A stretch of DNA of 64,000 bases, taken from Apiosordaria backusii. Lineage: Eukaryota > Ascomycota > Sordariomycetes > Sordariales > Lasiosphaeriaceae. Location: assembly GCA_030549205.1 (NCBI GenBank), contig JAUKTV010000006.1:1010501-1074500 (forward strand), read 5' to 3'. Numbering within the stretch: position 1 is the first letter of the stretch; every line of letters begins with the position of its first letter. A model generated the notes under the pieces. That model was not told the DNA's origin and did no database searches. It was given only the letters and a program-made list of their open reading frames with translations. This document shows positions 22,639 to 33,443 of the stretch, in pieces. Made by a program: the position numbers and the translations under genes.

Positions 22639-23875
22639 TCAGGCCCTTCCCGCCCCCTTCTTCTTGTCGGATTGTTGCTGCTGGACTCCCAAGATAGCTT
22701 TGATGCCCGCAACGTTCTCTAGCTCCTCCACAGTTTCAGCCCACAACTTCTCTTCCACCTTCTTTCCATCCTCGGTCTTCATCATCTGGTGGCCTCTGTA
22801 ATCTTGTTAGTACGTTGCCAAACTCTCTTTTGCGTCGAAAGCCGAGAACTTACGCTTCAATCTCCCAATTCCTTACCAACTTCCCATGACTTTCCTCCTT
22901 CTTCCCATCAACGGCATCCACATACGCCCAAGCCCCCTGGACCATAGTCCTTCCCGCCAACCTCCCCATGATATTGGCAATCAACCTTGCAGGAAAATAC
23001 GGCATCAAATCCTGCAGCCCCGTGCTTTTGACCAAGGCCGGATCCACCGCGTTGATAATGACTTCGTTACTCGAAACCGCCCCCGCCAGCTGCCTCACCA
23101 GCATCATCTCCAACAGTTTCGACACCGCGTACCTATCCGCCCCATCCTGCAAGTTCCACTTCTTCGTCGCCGCATCATACTCATCAAACGACTTCAACAA
23201 CGGGTCCGCATTTCTATTCTCAAACCGCGAAATCAACCCCATCGTCGACGAAACAACCGTCAACCTCGCCACACTATCCCAATTCCTCGTAGTCGACCTC
23301 AAAATCGGCAAAAGCAGCACCGACAGCAAAGCAGTAGAGAGGTAATTCACCTGGAACACCTCCTCATGTCCATCCTCTGTCAGCCCCCAATCCGGCTTGA
23401 TCAACCCGGCGTTCAAAATCGCGATATCCAACCTCTCCAGCTCAGAATTCACCCTCTTGGCAAACGCAACCACGGACGAGAACTTAGCCATGTCGATTTC
23501 CCACACGTCAATCCTGGCGCCTGGGAACTCAACTCGTAAGTTGAGCTTTGCCCTCTCGCCCTTTTCGACATTGCGCACGGCGATGATGAGATGCGACAGG
23601 CCATGCTGAAGCAGGACGCGGGCTGTGGCGAGCCCGAGGCCGGTGTTGCTGCCTGTGATCAAGGCTGTTTTCCCGACGAAGGAGGTGCCTTCCGGAGGGG
23701 GGACAGGCTTGACAAAGAATTGAGAGGTGAGCAGTAGGGAGGTGAGGGAGTCGGTTTCGAAGTGGGCGACGGTGGAGGGGCGGTTGTTCAGGTGCGTCAG
23801 GATCGCGAGGAAGGAGTTCCAGATGGCGAGGAGGGCCACGATGGGGAGCTCGAGGATGGTGGTTAGGATCCCCAT
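22639..23875 (-). CDS. Membrane-anchored short-chain dehydrogenase/reductase
   Basis: Exons 23875-22854 and 22795-22639, with a 58-bp intron (donor GTAAGT, branch TACTAAC, acceptor TACAG), give 392 residues. The ATG at 23875 starts a hydrophobic anchor (ILELPIVALLAIWNSFLAIL); an upstream in-frame ATG (24028) lies inside the MITE-like element and is rejected. SDR motifs are TGSNTGLG, LNAG and the catalytic YAVSK. The spliced C terminus NWEIEAGHQ, then EEKLWAETVEELENVAGI, is typical of this fungal subfamily and ends in a basic KKKGAGRA tail. The substrate is unknown; ER/lipid-droplet retinol- or sterol-type dehydrogenases have a similar layout. It is convergent with the GH3 gene, only 80 bp apart. 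The MITE sits about 100 bp upstream of the ATG. Confidence 0.85.
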
Positions 23876-23977
23876 TGTGGCGCACTGGCGGCGTGCAGTT
23901 AGTTGGCCGCCGGCATGAAAAGACAAATAAGAGGTAAGCAGTGGAGATAAAGCGGGAAAGGTACCTGAGGTAAGGTA

Positions 23978-24229
23978 GCACGCTGTGGATAAAAAAAACC
24001 GGTACTGCAAGTCTTTAATAGACATCAAAACACAGTTAATAGACCATAAAAGATAGCTGCTAGGCCTTGAAAGATAGCCGGTAGGCTTTTAAAGATAGTC
24101 AATAGACCTTTAAAGATAATCGATAGACCTTTAAAGGTAGTCGACAGGCCTTAAAAAATAGTTGACAGGCCTTGAAAATGGGAGTAAATGTACAGGTAGC
24201 GGTGCCAGTTTTTTTGTTCAGGGCGTGGG
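23978..24229. mobile_element. MITE-like element, copy 1 (imperfect terminal inverted repeats, internal tandem units)
   Basis: The left end reads GCACGCTGTGGATAAAAAAA and the complement of the right end CCCACGCCCTGAACAAAAAA, an imperfect inverted repeat that continues for roughly 30 bp (ACCGGTACTGC versus ACTGGCACCGC). TA dinucleotides flank both ends, as in Tc1/mariner-type target duplication. The interior is AT-rich, with about six tandem units of 21-22 nt close to AAAGATAGTCAATAGACCTT, at about 24046-24175. No transposase is encoded. A second diverged copy lies at 29176-29413. Confidence 0.7.
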
Positions 24230-25300
24230 TAGCCAGCTATATATAAATAGAGATGAAAGCTGGGGGTTTTAGCTGACATGGAGGGGATGATGTGATTCTT
24301 GGCGGCCATCGAGAACCCTGCTCTGATTCAGGCATGTGATTGGTTGGGATGAAGTCACAAAGAACCTGGAACTTCATCACCTAAAGCGTCGAGATGAAGT
24401 AAGGTACATAGGTATCGAAGGGCCGTGCTGTATTCTTCACGTTTTAATCAGACAAGAGGGTTGGAATAATATATAAACTCTGCTACCTAGATTTATCTCA
24501 ATTTCGATCTAAATGCGACTTGAGGTGTGCCGAGGACTCTCTTGTTGCTTCCTGGCTGCCCACATTCGTGGGGGTCCCACATTGATGCGATGCTTGGCAG
24601 CGGTCACAATTACTCACAGAAAGAGATGCCAACTGCTTTTGACGAAGAGGGAATGTGCTGATAAATGTAAACCTTGATTCTGGGCACTGTCTTTACCGGA
24701 AAGAGAACTCATTCCATCGGTGTTGATCATGTGCTGGTGTCACGAGCTCTGTGCTTTGTAGCTCAGGACCGTGAGTTTGAAGGTATCTGATCTGCTCTGT
24801 GACAACCCCAACCCTGAATCCGACCCCTGGGATGTGTGTTCTGTGGGTGACTCTCTCAAAGTCCTGCCCATCAAATACGACGTATTCAAGGTCTTGATGT
24901 TTTGGTCATCGTTCTCGGCAGCAGGCAAATGTTTCAACAGAGGCCGACGATCGGACCAACCCATTCAGGAGGCGCAAAACTCACGACTTTTCCCATGTGT
25001 TTCTGGTGCGGCGTTGAACGGGGCGCCGCTCAAGTTGCCCGTTCAAGGCCACAGCCATGGCCGCCAGCCCACTCAGCTGGGGAGTCAACCAATAAGATTG
25101 GTCCAATTTTCACCTGGAACACTTGACTTGACCGTTGACCACGCAGCTGGTCCTCGAGGGTGGCCTCGTTACTGACCGAAATGGGTAGTCAACATGATGG
25201 TTTCCATTATTTGATGTTTTCCCGCCCGTCTTTTCAAACACCTTTAGGCCTTTCTTCCTTTCTCTTCGTCAACACGCAACATGTGGTGAACTGGAAAACA
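24230..25300. other. Intergenic, 1.1 kb
   Basis: No supported gene. The open frames at 24740-25175 overlap on opposite strands and lack features. It forms the promoter side of the unrecognised gene starting at 25301. Confidence 0.4.
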
Positions 25301-27019
25301 ATGAACCACCAACATCCACAATGGCCACGATCAGCACAGGGTGAGCGGCCCCGATTGTCGCTACAGACAGCCTCACCCACAGACGAAAACTCTCAGCTGC
25401 CCCCATATCCTGTCCATGAGGATGATGCTCGATCCCTCGTGGCATCGAAGCTATGGGGTGAACAGAGGCGCTACTCAGACTCTTTCTCTCAGATGTCAAA
25501 CCAAGCCCTCTATCACGAATCGCTTGATAAGTTCAACCTCTCCAGTCGGACTGGCGTGAGCTTCTATGTGTCCGACTCGTTTGACTTCAAAGGGTCCACC
25601 GAACAGGAAGCTCAATTTGTGGTCGATCTCGGAGGGAGTGTCACTCATCTTCCTTCTCCCCAACCGTCCCCGACGTTCAAGCCAGCGGGTTCGCCATCGA
25701 GGGCTGCCCTGGCTTATACCCCCGTCAGCGCCAAGACATCACCTTCCATCGCACCAAAGGTGAGAGAAGAAAAGGTTGAAGAGGATAACAATAACAATGG
25801 GTTCATGTCATGGAAGGAATTTGCACCAGCCACTCTGCCACGCCGGTCTTCCTCGCTCCAATCTCAAAGAGAGCAAGTCCTTGACGCTGTCTCTGGTCTC
25901 GGCTTCAAAGGACCCGTCAAAGGTCTGGGAAAACTGTCAAGGCCGGTCCTGAACAAGTATTACCGCACAGAACAGGCACTTGCAGAGTTCATGACCAAGG
26001 CGGATCGCGTACTCCTCCGACCACTATCTGCCCCAGAAGCTGGGCAGAGAGAACTGGAGCGCCTGGAAACCGAGCTATTTGACACGTCAAAATACATGGG
26101 TAACACCAACTACATGACCGTACTCACCTGGTCTGACGATAGCCCTTGGGGAACCATCACTCTATTCCAAGTTAACGCCACGTCGTCCTCTGTCAATCAA
26201 GAAGGGGGGCTGCAATCACGCCGCCGCAGGCCAACAAATCTTCGCCTTAACAGTCAGCCACCATTTGCAACCAAGATAAGACCGGTAGCGGCGATGGAGC
26301 ACATACCTCATCAGGTCCTCCTGAATATGCGCACCGACACTGCAATCCGGAAGCTGGTGCTGGTCCACGAGCCAGACAGGCAGAGATTCCGCTGGCTGGC
26401 CAAGGGCGAAATGGGCCACCCTTCTTACGCCTCTCTTTACCGACCCGGCATGCCGCTACCTCTTCCTGTGCGAAAGAGTCTGAATGAACGTTTGGAGGAT
26501 GATGAAGCCGCCATTCTTGGTCATCGTCCATATCGTCGACGATCCCGCCTCAGCCCAAGCGATGCTTGTCCTAATCCAGGAGAAATTACAGCAGATGGAA
26601 TCGTGGCGACAATACCGCAATTTGTTGCTCTTTTACACTCGACTCAGTCCATTGTGGAGGTGATCTCGTCCTCTGCATCGACCAGCACAGAAATGGTTGA
26701 GACCGCATCGGGTGAGCTTTACCGTCAGTGCTCCCTGAAGCAGCCGCCACAAGGGAAAAGACACACTGGGCGGGATGTGCAAGTGGTTGTCCTGTTGCCT
26801 TCTACTCATTCTGCATGGGTCGAAGAGAAATTGTTTTGGACAGACGAGCAGGGCCAACTCGCCGAATTAAGGCAAGCGAGGTACAAGTCGGTTATTGACA
26901 CAGGACGAAGATATGGAAGTGGCCTGGAACGGAGAAGCAGAAGCCCGGACATTGGGGGAATGAGGAGCCCGCCGCTGAGTGCTACACTGCATGCTAGGGA
27001 TTCGATCTGGTACGAGTGA
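25301..27019 (+). CDS. Unrecognised fungal protein (about 572 aa)
   Basis: A long single frame with protein-like codon use. I chose the ATG at 25301 because the 47 residues after the earlier in-frame ATG (25160) look like untranslated leader. There is no signal peptide or membrane segment. The N-terminal about 230 residues are low complexity (Ser/Pro/Gln-rich, DNNNNG run). The middle part (about 230-420) looks folded: ERLETELFDTSKY, TVLTWSDDSPWGTITLFQVN, then an Arg-rich patch (QSRRRRP) that might hide an unspliced intron. The C-terminal segment (DVQVVVLLPSTHSAWVEEKL) resembles a beta-alpha unit. I do not recognise the family and assign no function. Confidence 0.6.
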   Translation: MNHQHPQWPRSAQGERPRLSLQTASPTDENSQLPPYPVHEDDARSLVASKLWGEQRRYSDSFSQMSNQALYHESLDKFNLSSRTGVSFYVSDSFDFKGSTEQEAQFVVDLGGSVTHLPSPQPSPTFKPAGSPSRAALAYTPVSAKTSPSIAPKVREEKVEEDNNNNGFMSWKEFAPATLPRRSSSLQSQREQVLDAVSGLGFKGPVKGLGKLSRPVLNKYYRTEQALAEFMTKADRVLLRPLSAPEAGQRELERLETELFDTSKYMGNTNYMTVLTWSDDSPWGTITLFQVNATSSSVNQEGGLQSRRRRPTNLRLNSQPPFATKIRPVAAMEHIPHQVLLNMRTDTAIRKLVLVHEPDRQRFRWLAKGEMGHPSYASLYRPGMPLPLPVRKSLNERLEDDEAAILGHRPYRRRSRLSPSDACPNPGEITADGIVATIPQFVALLHSTQSIVEVISSSASTSTEMVETASGELYRQCSLKQPPQGKRHTGRDVQVVVLLPSTHSAWVEEKLFWTDEQGQLAELRQARYKSVIDTGRRYGSGLERRSRSPDIGGMRSPPLSATLHARDSIWYE

Positions 27020-28003
27020 GGGATAATAGCTGATCGCATTTTCATGACTCAGGAGGTAGGCAGTTCAATGACGTATGAGTAGTATCAAAATTACCTGGTA
27101 ATAATGAACTTGACTTTGATTGCCTGACTACAATTGAATATTTATCAAGCTCTACTCAGACCAGCTATCTCTTAGGCCGTGCTTTGCAGACATCATCCAC
27201 CACTGTTCTTTCACCGGAACTCGTATGGCCAGTCTCCGCTCCTATTGCACCACCGGCTTGCCCGACAACTTTCCCGCTCAACAGGCCCCGCCCTGCTAGA
27301 TGCATCCTTCCCGCCGGAAGTGCCGTACTGCTCGATGGTTTCGGCATTCGTGCCTTGTAGGGGCTGTGTTTCGTGCAAAGTCTGTGGGAATGCTACCACC
27401 ATGGTAAACCTGTCCCTAACATTTGCAACCGAACCTGCAGACGGGACATCAAGATCTGGACTCATGCAAGCATCTGGAAGGTGGTGGTGTACTGACGGCC
27501 GGTAAAGGGATAAGGTATTCAGTAGTTATTAAATGTCAAATCAGGTCTCTTGGCCTACCCGTTCAGAAAGCTCAAGTCCCTAGATGTGGCAATAGTAACG
27601 TTACGAGGATAGCTCAACCATGGATGGACTCTGGTAGTACCTTGCAGAGGCCATGAGTGGTGAGGCGAGTTCACTCTTGGTGGCTACAGATCTGTGTCTC
27701 GAAAACTCCGTTCCCTGTCGCGGCTGCATGACATGGGGTTGAAATGGCAACCCCATGGACAACCACCCAATATGCACCAATGTTGAACGACTTACGGTGC
27801 CGTGTTTGAAGTATTCAGGCAATATGGCTTCCGTTGCGGTTTGGGTGCTGCTACAATCACGAAAGAGAAATTCCATGCATGACTGAGTATGTCTTCCAAC
27901 TACAAATCACTCTGAAAGATGCCTTGTATCAATAAGCCACAATTCTCTACTCTCCTCCATAACTCACCACAGAACGAGTAATAGGTAAGGTACAGCAACA
28001 AAG
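27020..28003. other. Intergenic, 1.0 kb, upstream of AA9 gene
   Basis: Open frames at 27165-27876 occur on both strands without family features. No repeat or RNA gene was recognised. Confidence 0.4.
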
Positions 28004-28956
28004 ATGAAGCTCACTACAATCTTCCTCCTCACTTTGTCTGCCACAAACGGGGCACTATCTCATTCGTTGTAACCCACCCGTTTCCTCTCCATTCTGATAT
28101 TCCCCGTCTCTAAACTACTGCTAACACAGACGTTCAAAAGACGCCTTCCACCAACTCCTCCACAACGAAACCATTTTCTCTCCCTTCAAATACATCCGCC
28201 CCGTCCCCGCCGAAACACCGCTCACACTCACCGACAAGAATGCCATCCGATGCAACCGAGCCGGTGCCGACGGCCAAGTCAACCGACACCCTGACTGTCA
28301 CAGCAGGCGACACGGTCGGCTTCAAGCCCACGTTTTGGATCCATCATCCCGGGACCTACGCTGCTTACCTCTCTCCTATTCCTTCGGAAAAGACCGTCAA
28401 GAATTACGCAGGCGACGGCGACTTCTTCAAAATCTGGGAGTTTGGGACGTACCCCAACCTGACCCCAGAGACGTCGTACCAGGACACTTGGTATAGTCTC
28501 CTCCTCACGAACCCTGCACGAATAGTAGATACCTATCCAATACTAATAAAACCCTGCCCAGGCGCCTCCTCGCCGACCCGTTGACGTTCCCCATCCCAGC
28601 TGCCACCCCGCCAGGTCAATATCTCTTGCGATTCGAGCACGTGGCACTGCATTTGGCCAGCAAGAGAGGCGGGGCCGAGTTCTACCCGTCTTGCGCGCAC
28701 ATTGAAGTTGTGAATGCTGGCTGGAAGAGCGGCGGTCCCAAACCCGGCCCAACAGTCAAGTTCCCTGAGGCTCATCAAGCAGAGGAGAATGGGAAGCTGA
28801 TCTTCAATATGTGGGACTTTAATGATGTGAGCAATACCCGATATCATGACGAATAACTTGAACAAAAGACAGTGGTTTGCTGATAAAGTGTGGGGACAGG
28901 TTCAACAGCTCAACAGCAAGAAGATGCCCGGTCCACCTGGTTGGGATGGTCGCTGA
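28004..28956 (+). CDS. AA9 (former GH61) lytic polysaccharide monooxygenase with an apparent frameshift
   Basis: Copper enzyme that oxidatively cleaves cellulose or related glucans outside the cell. Exons: 28004-28068, 28130-28490, 28562-28826 and 28873-28956, all with GT-AG introns (61, 71 and 46 bp). The signal peptide MKLTTIFLLTLSATNGALS is followed directly by the N-terminal copper-binding His (first splice gives HSLRSKDAF). Further family marks are NAIRCNRAGADG, TVTAGDTVGFK, IHHPG...AYLS, GDGDFFKIWEFG, QYLLRFEHVALH and AEFYPSCAHIEV. Inside exon 2, near 28272-28285, the frame must shift by one base between NRAGADGQ and STDTLTVTAG; no plausible intron explains it, so it is a sequencing error or an inactivating indel. 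Everything before and after is well conserved. Confidence 0.8.
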
Positions 28957-29175
28957 ATGCGGTCATATCATTCGATCAGGCATGTTGACGACGTAACACA
29001 AACCCCACTGTTTGGATTTTGGGGGCGGTTTGGGTTTCGGATTCTCGCACTTAAATTGTCGCCCAAGTCGTACAATATGCAAGGGTTTTTCGTAGCAAGG
29101 GCCTCTTGTAGCCTAGCGAGTATGCAGCCAAGAGATTTGACGCCAGTTCAAGGGGTTGCTGCAATATCGTCGGGG

Positions 29176-29413
29176 CCACGCTGTGGACAAAAAAACTGGT
29201 ACTACAAGTGTTTAACAGGCATCAAAACATAGTTGACAGACTATATAAGATAGCCGTAAGGCCTTGAAAGATAGTCGGTAGACCTTTAAAGATAGTCAAT
29301 AGGCTTAAAAATAGTATAATAGTCCTTTAAATACAATCGGAACGCCTGTATCGACAAAGTTTATATGGTTAGCTATGCAAGTAGCGGTACCATCTTTTTT
29401 GTCCAGGGCGTGG
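29176..29413. mobile_element. MITE-like element, copy 2
   Basis: The left end CCACGCTGTGGACAAAAAAA and complement of the right end CCACGCCCTGGACAAAAAAG form an imperfect inverted repeat extending to TGGTAC. The interior aligns with copy 1 (both contain GACATCAAAACAC or a near match) and carries about five 21-22 nt units of the AAAGATAGTC...TAGACCTTT type at about 29245-29350. Flanking TA is not evident. The copies differ mainly by transitions. Confidence 0.7.
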
Positions 29414-29675
29414 GGGCTTAGCAAGTAACCAATCCAGTTGGACGAGCCGTTACATGGCAGGCAGCGATTTGCTATTGTTGGTACATTACATGTAGCAAGC
29501 GTCGGCGATCCGTGACCATTTTCATGTCCCTGTGAATGCGAGGGGCAAAATTGTTGCGGCTGAACTATGACTAAATGACTAAAATATTTCGATCCCTCTT
29601 CTCCTCAATCATCCCGTCACGGTGATCTTGGTTTTGCGCTTCCCAACATTCATTTTCCTTCTTTCGAGATGCACC

Positions 29676-31451
29676 ATGGAGTACGATCCATTCAACCCTA
29701 ACCAACAGCCCAAGAACGGGCCAGAGGTGGCCGTGACCGAGGCATATACGTTTAACCAGCTACCAGAAAAGAATGAGCCGGGAATAACTCGGACCCAGAC
29801 CTGGTGGCGCGCCTGGTGGTTAGAGGTCTTGGCCATGGTCACCAGTATCGGTTGTTCAGTCGCCATCATCGCCATTCTCTCCAGATTCAACGGCCGCCCA
29901 ATCACCGACTGGACTGACAAGAGCACGCTGGCAGAGATTATCAGCCTCCCGACGACATTGTCCATCTTAGCCACAGCTACAAGCGCCACCACCACGCTCG
30001 TTCTCGGCAGCGCCATCAGCCAGTACAAATGGGTGTATTTCAAGACCAAGACCCGTTCCCTGGCCGATCTGGATCTTCTTGATGGAACCAGCAGAGGGAC
30101 TATATGGATATGTGTGGAACTTCTGTTGAAGAGAACGAGAACGCTGGCGAGCTTGGGTGCCATTGCTATGATACTGTCACTGGCAGTGGGACCGTTTCTT
30201 CAGCAGACGGTTCAGTTGGTATCATGGGATGTGCCCACCGACGATGGGAAAGCCAAATTTGGTCTTGCCCATGAGTATATCGCCGGTGGCCGCAAAAACA
30301 CTGCGGCAAGTGGCGTCGATCCGTCCAGCAAGATTCCCGACATCTATTATTGTGAACCTGCGACGGCCGATGTCCTGATGCAAGGGGCGGTTTATCGGGG
30401 CCTGTACAAGCTTGAATCACCAGCCAAATTCGAGTGCACTTCGAACTGTACATGGCCCGACACGCAGCCATATGTTTCGCTTGGTTTCTCCAGCAGCTGC
30501 ACCGACGTGGCCGACGCAACTCTCCGTGCCGCCAAATGGAATGTCAGTTCGACAGACGGCGTCAACAAAACTCTCACCACTCCTGGAGGTGTCGTTTTGG
30601 ACGCCTCCTTTTCTTGGACATCATATCAACCCGTGGTCATCGTTGGGAGCCGCCACCTGTTGACCAACGACGATCTCATGGCCCCGAGCTTTGCGCGCAT
30701 CGCCATTTTGCGAGCTGGCGTGGACATGCGAAGCTACAACATGTCCATAAAACCCATCGAGATTACCGAGTGTGACATCAGCCTCGCCGCCTATCGCTAT
30801 ACCAATATCTCTGTGTCCAACGGCCACTTTTCGTTTGGAAAACAGGAGTTGATCCGTCTTGAGCCCGGTCTGTTAGACCCGGACACCGACACCAATGCAA
30901 CCATCAGGATGCCAACTGTTGCTTTCGCCACGGCACCCGATGGGAAAAGCGTCAATTTGAAAGTTGCAACTGCGGATATCGGAGCTCTCGCAATACTTTT
31001 CATCTCTAGGCGCTTCATCGGCACGCTATACGCAGGGGAATCACCGCCATCCCAACCCCAGGGGGTAGGAGATGCTTTTCGCGCAGGCGATATTGCGAAG
31101 ACGGTCGAGAACATGGCTCAGAGCATGACTGATCAATTACGGGCGAACTTTCAGGTCGAAGCCAAGGGCATCAGTGTCTACTCGATCGTTCACTACAGTG
31201 TAGAGTGGCCATGGCTTGCTCTGCCGCTGGCTGTACAGTTGATATCACTCGTGTTCTTCCTCTGGGTTCTGGTCAGAAACCATCGCAGTGCGCTGCAGCA
31301 CTGGAAAGACTCGGCTCTTGCTATCATTGGCCACAGCCTCCAGGCCGTGGATGAGGACATTCACAGGGTTGAAATGGTTGGGCCGATGCATGTTGAGAAG
31401 TTCGAGGACTTGACAGACTGGGCTAAGCAGACAAAGGCGAAGCTGTTGTAG
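29676..31451 (+). CDS. DUF3176 multi-pass membrane protein
   Basis: Single exon, 591 residues from the ATG at 29676 (an earlier in-frame ATG at 29622 adds an unlikely leader). The N-terminal third matches the DUF3176 (PF11374) layout: TWWRAWWLEVLAM starting a membrane segment, a second segment around SLPTTLSILATATSATT, then YKWVYFKTKTRSLADLDLLD, SRGT, and LASLGAIAMILSLAVGPFLQQ. A long extracellular region follows, with cysteines and N-glycosylation sequons (NCTW, NVSS, NKTL, NMSI, NISV). A final membrane segment (LALPLAVQLISLVFFLWVLV) precedes a short cytosolic tail. The family is widespread in filamentous ascomycetes without known biochemical role. It is tail-to-tail with the PLP enzyme gene, only 40 bp apart. 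Confidence 0.85.
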   Translation: MEYDPFNPNQQPKNGPEVAVTEAYTFNQLPEKNEPGITRTQTWWRAWWLEVLAMVTSIGCSVAIIAILSRFNGRPITDWTDKSTLAEIISLPTTLSILATATSATTTLVLGSAISQYKWVYFKTKTRSLADLDLLDGTSRGTIWICVELLLKRTRTLASLGAIAMILSLAVGPFLQQTVQLVSWDVPTDDGKAKFGLAHEYIAGGRKNTAASGVDPSSKIPDIYYCEPATADVLMQGAVYRGLYKLESPAKFECTSNCTWPDTQPYVSLGFSSSCTDVADATLRAAKWNVSSTDGVNKTLTTPGGVVLDASFSWTSYQPVVIVGSRHLLTNDDLMAPSFARIAILRAGVDMRSYNMSIKPIEITECDISLAAYRYTNISVSNGHFSFGKQELIRLEPGLLDPDTDTNATIRMPTVAFATAPDGKSVNLKVATADIGALAILFISRRFIGTLYAGESPPSQPQGVGDAFRAGDIAKTVENMAQSMTDQLRANFQVEAKGISVYSIVHYSVEWPWLALPLAVQLISLVFFLWVLVRNHRSALQHWKDSALAIIGHSLQAVDEDIHRVEMVGPMHVEKFEDLTDWAKQTKAKLL

Positions 31452-31491
31452 CATGGGTGCCTGATTAATACCTAATAAGGTAGACTAGAAA

Positions 31492-32932
31492 TCAAGAAGA
31501 CTTTTTGTACTCTCCTCTCACAACCCTCTCGCATATTTCCTTGAGCACTCCTCCGGCCCACTTGAAATCTTCCAATTCCAGATAGACCTGCGCACTGAGC
31601 CTCGCCCACCATTGTCCTTGAAAGACAAACACTGCCACAAACGTCTGATACTCTTCCATGAGCGTTTCCAAGATATACGCCCTAACCGCCGGCCCCTCCC
31701 CGCTTGCCTTGATCTCTTCTGCCGGCAAAGGCAACGCAACATTGGTCATGGCAGATGCCGACATTGTTCCCGCCTCATTATCCAACACCTCGGTCCCCAG
31801 AGCCTCTGCCACCAGCTTACCCCCCTCCCTTGCCATCTTGATCAACTCCTCCATAATCCTCTCCTCCCCACCAAGCACCTCCTCCCTCCACTTGATCGCC
31901 TCCTTCACGCACATATACGGTGCATCATCCACCGTCCCCACAAACTCAAATCCAGCCACAAAATACCCCTTCCCATTCGGCGGCAGCGGGTTCACCCTCT
32001 TCTTCCCCCCCGTGAGTTCCACCGCTGCTTCAAACCCATGTGAAGTCGGCACCGTCGACCTGATCAACCCCTGATTTCTCACGGGGACATAAAACACCGC
32101 ACACCCCCTCGGCACATGCAGCCACTTGTGACAGTTCGACACGAAGAAGTCTGGATCAACCTCCCCCAAATGATGCAGCTTCACCATCCCCACCCCCTGC
32201 GCGCCATCCACCAGCGACAAGATCCCATGCTTCTTGCACGCGGCAGTAACAGCCTCAAAAGGGAACCTAATCCCAGGGTTGGAACTAACGACATCAAACA
32301 GCGCCAGTCTGACCCTCTTCCCCTCTTTTTCGACCTCCTCGACGGCCTTTTCGAAATTCTCTACAATATCTGCATCCGCACAGGGATACGAGATGGGCAC
32401 ACACCGACTCTGCACCAACCCCCGGTTGTACTCAACCACGTAATCCACCGTCCTGGCGCACCCGCTGTAGATGGTCTCAAAGTACAGGATCTCGTCTTTG
32501 CCGTCTGGATTCCAGACGATGTTGCGCAGCACGGTGTTGACGCCCATGGTGGCGTTGGGGACGAACACGCAGGTCTCTGTGGGGACGTTCAGGAGCTTGG
32601 CGATGGCGGCGCGGGACTCATCGAGGAGTTGGGGGTAGGTGTAGCGGATGAAGGGGTCGGGTTTGGCTTCGGCTTGGTCTTGGTAGTGGCGCATGAGGTT
32701 GCGGATGTGGAGGGGGAAGGTGCCGAAGGAGCCTGATGGGGGTGTTGGTAAGCCCGCGATAGAGATGTGAAGGATATCGGTGATAGGTGGGGACAAATGC
32801 GGAGGTAAACAAACCATGGTTGAGGTTGCGGTAGGAGGGATCAAACAGGAATTGGGAGTCGCGGAGGGCGTGGCCGAACTTGACGGGTTCGGACTTGGCC
32901 CGGATGGGCAGGTCGGTGGTGGTGTCGCCCAT
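31492..32932 (-). CDS. Class V aminotransferase-fold PLP enzyme (isopenicillin N epimerase / cysteine desulfurase-like)
   Basis: Exons 32932-32815 and 32732-31492 with an 82-bp intron (donor GTTTGT, acceptor ATCAG) give 452 residues. The splice rebuilds YRNLNHGSFGTFPLHI, the usual N-terminal motif. Other marks are the cofactor-contacting NATMGVNTVLRNI, DVVSSNPG, the aspartate in LVDGAQGVGMV, and the Schiff-base lysine in SNCHKWLHVPRG (Lys about 241). Fungal members include isopenicillin N epimerase-like proteins and the Egt2-type hercynylcysteine sulfoxide lyases of ergothioneine synthesis, so a C-S lyase or epimerase role is possible. No signal peptide is visible, so it is probably cytosolic. 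Confidence 0.87.
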
Positions 32933-33443
32933 GATTGTTTACCTTAACTGACAGCTAGAGTAGGTACTGATGAATAAAGACAGTTTAGGTGAAGTGGCGT
33001 AAATTTGAATGAACACTGGAGTTCATCAAGAAAGATCATTGACATGAGTCACGGATTACTCGATGTCAAATACCCCAACCCTCAAAGTTACATCCTCCAC
33101 TGATCTCCGCCCCCACCTTGCCCGGTCAACGGTTCGGGCCAAGTTAGCAGCACGTCTCCGCTTCAGAGTTGCATCATGCATGTGAGTGGGCAAACGGACA
33201 AACATAGTTGGATGACAGTCACCGCAACAGCAGCATAATCCGGCATATTTACTTTCCATTCGGATGTATTCCAAAGGGCGCGCTCTTCGCCCAAATCTTT
33301 TCCCAGTATCGGTATGCCGCATGCCGGCTAGAAAAGGGGTTGCTTTCATGTTCCATTGCTGGGACAAGCCGTGGCCAACCGAGCAAACCTCCGTCGCTTG
33401 ATTCCCATCGTCCCTCCCGCTCCATACTCACCACTGGCACCTC
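32933..33443. other. Intergenic, 0.5 kb
   Basis: Nothing coding is supported; open frames at 33056-33468 overlap on both strands. It covers the promoter of the PLP enzyme gene and the 3' flank of the PEBP gene (both minus strand). Confidence 0.4.
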
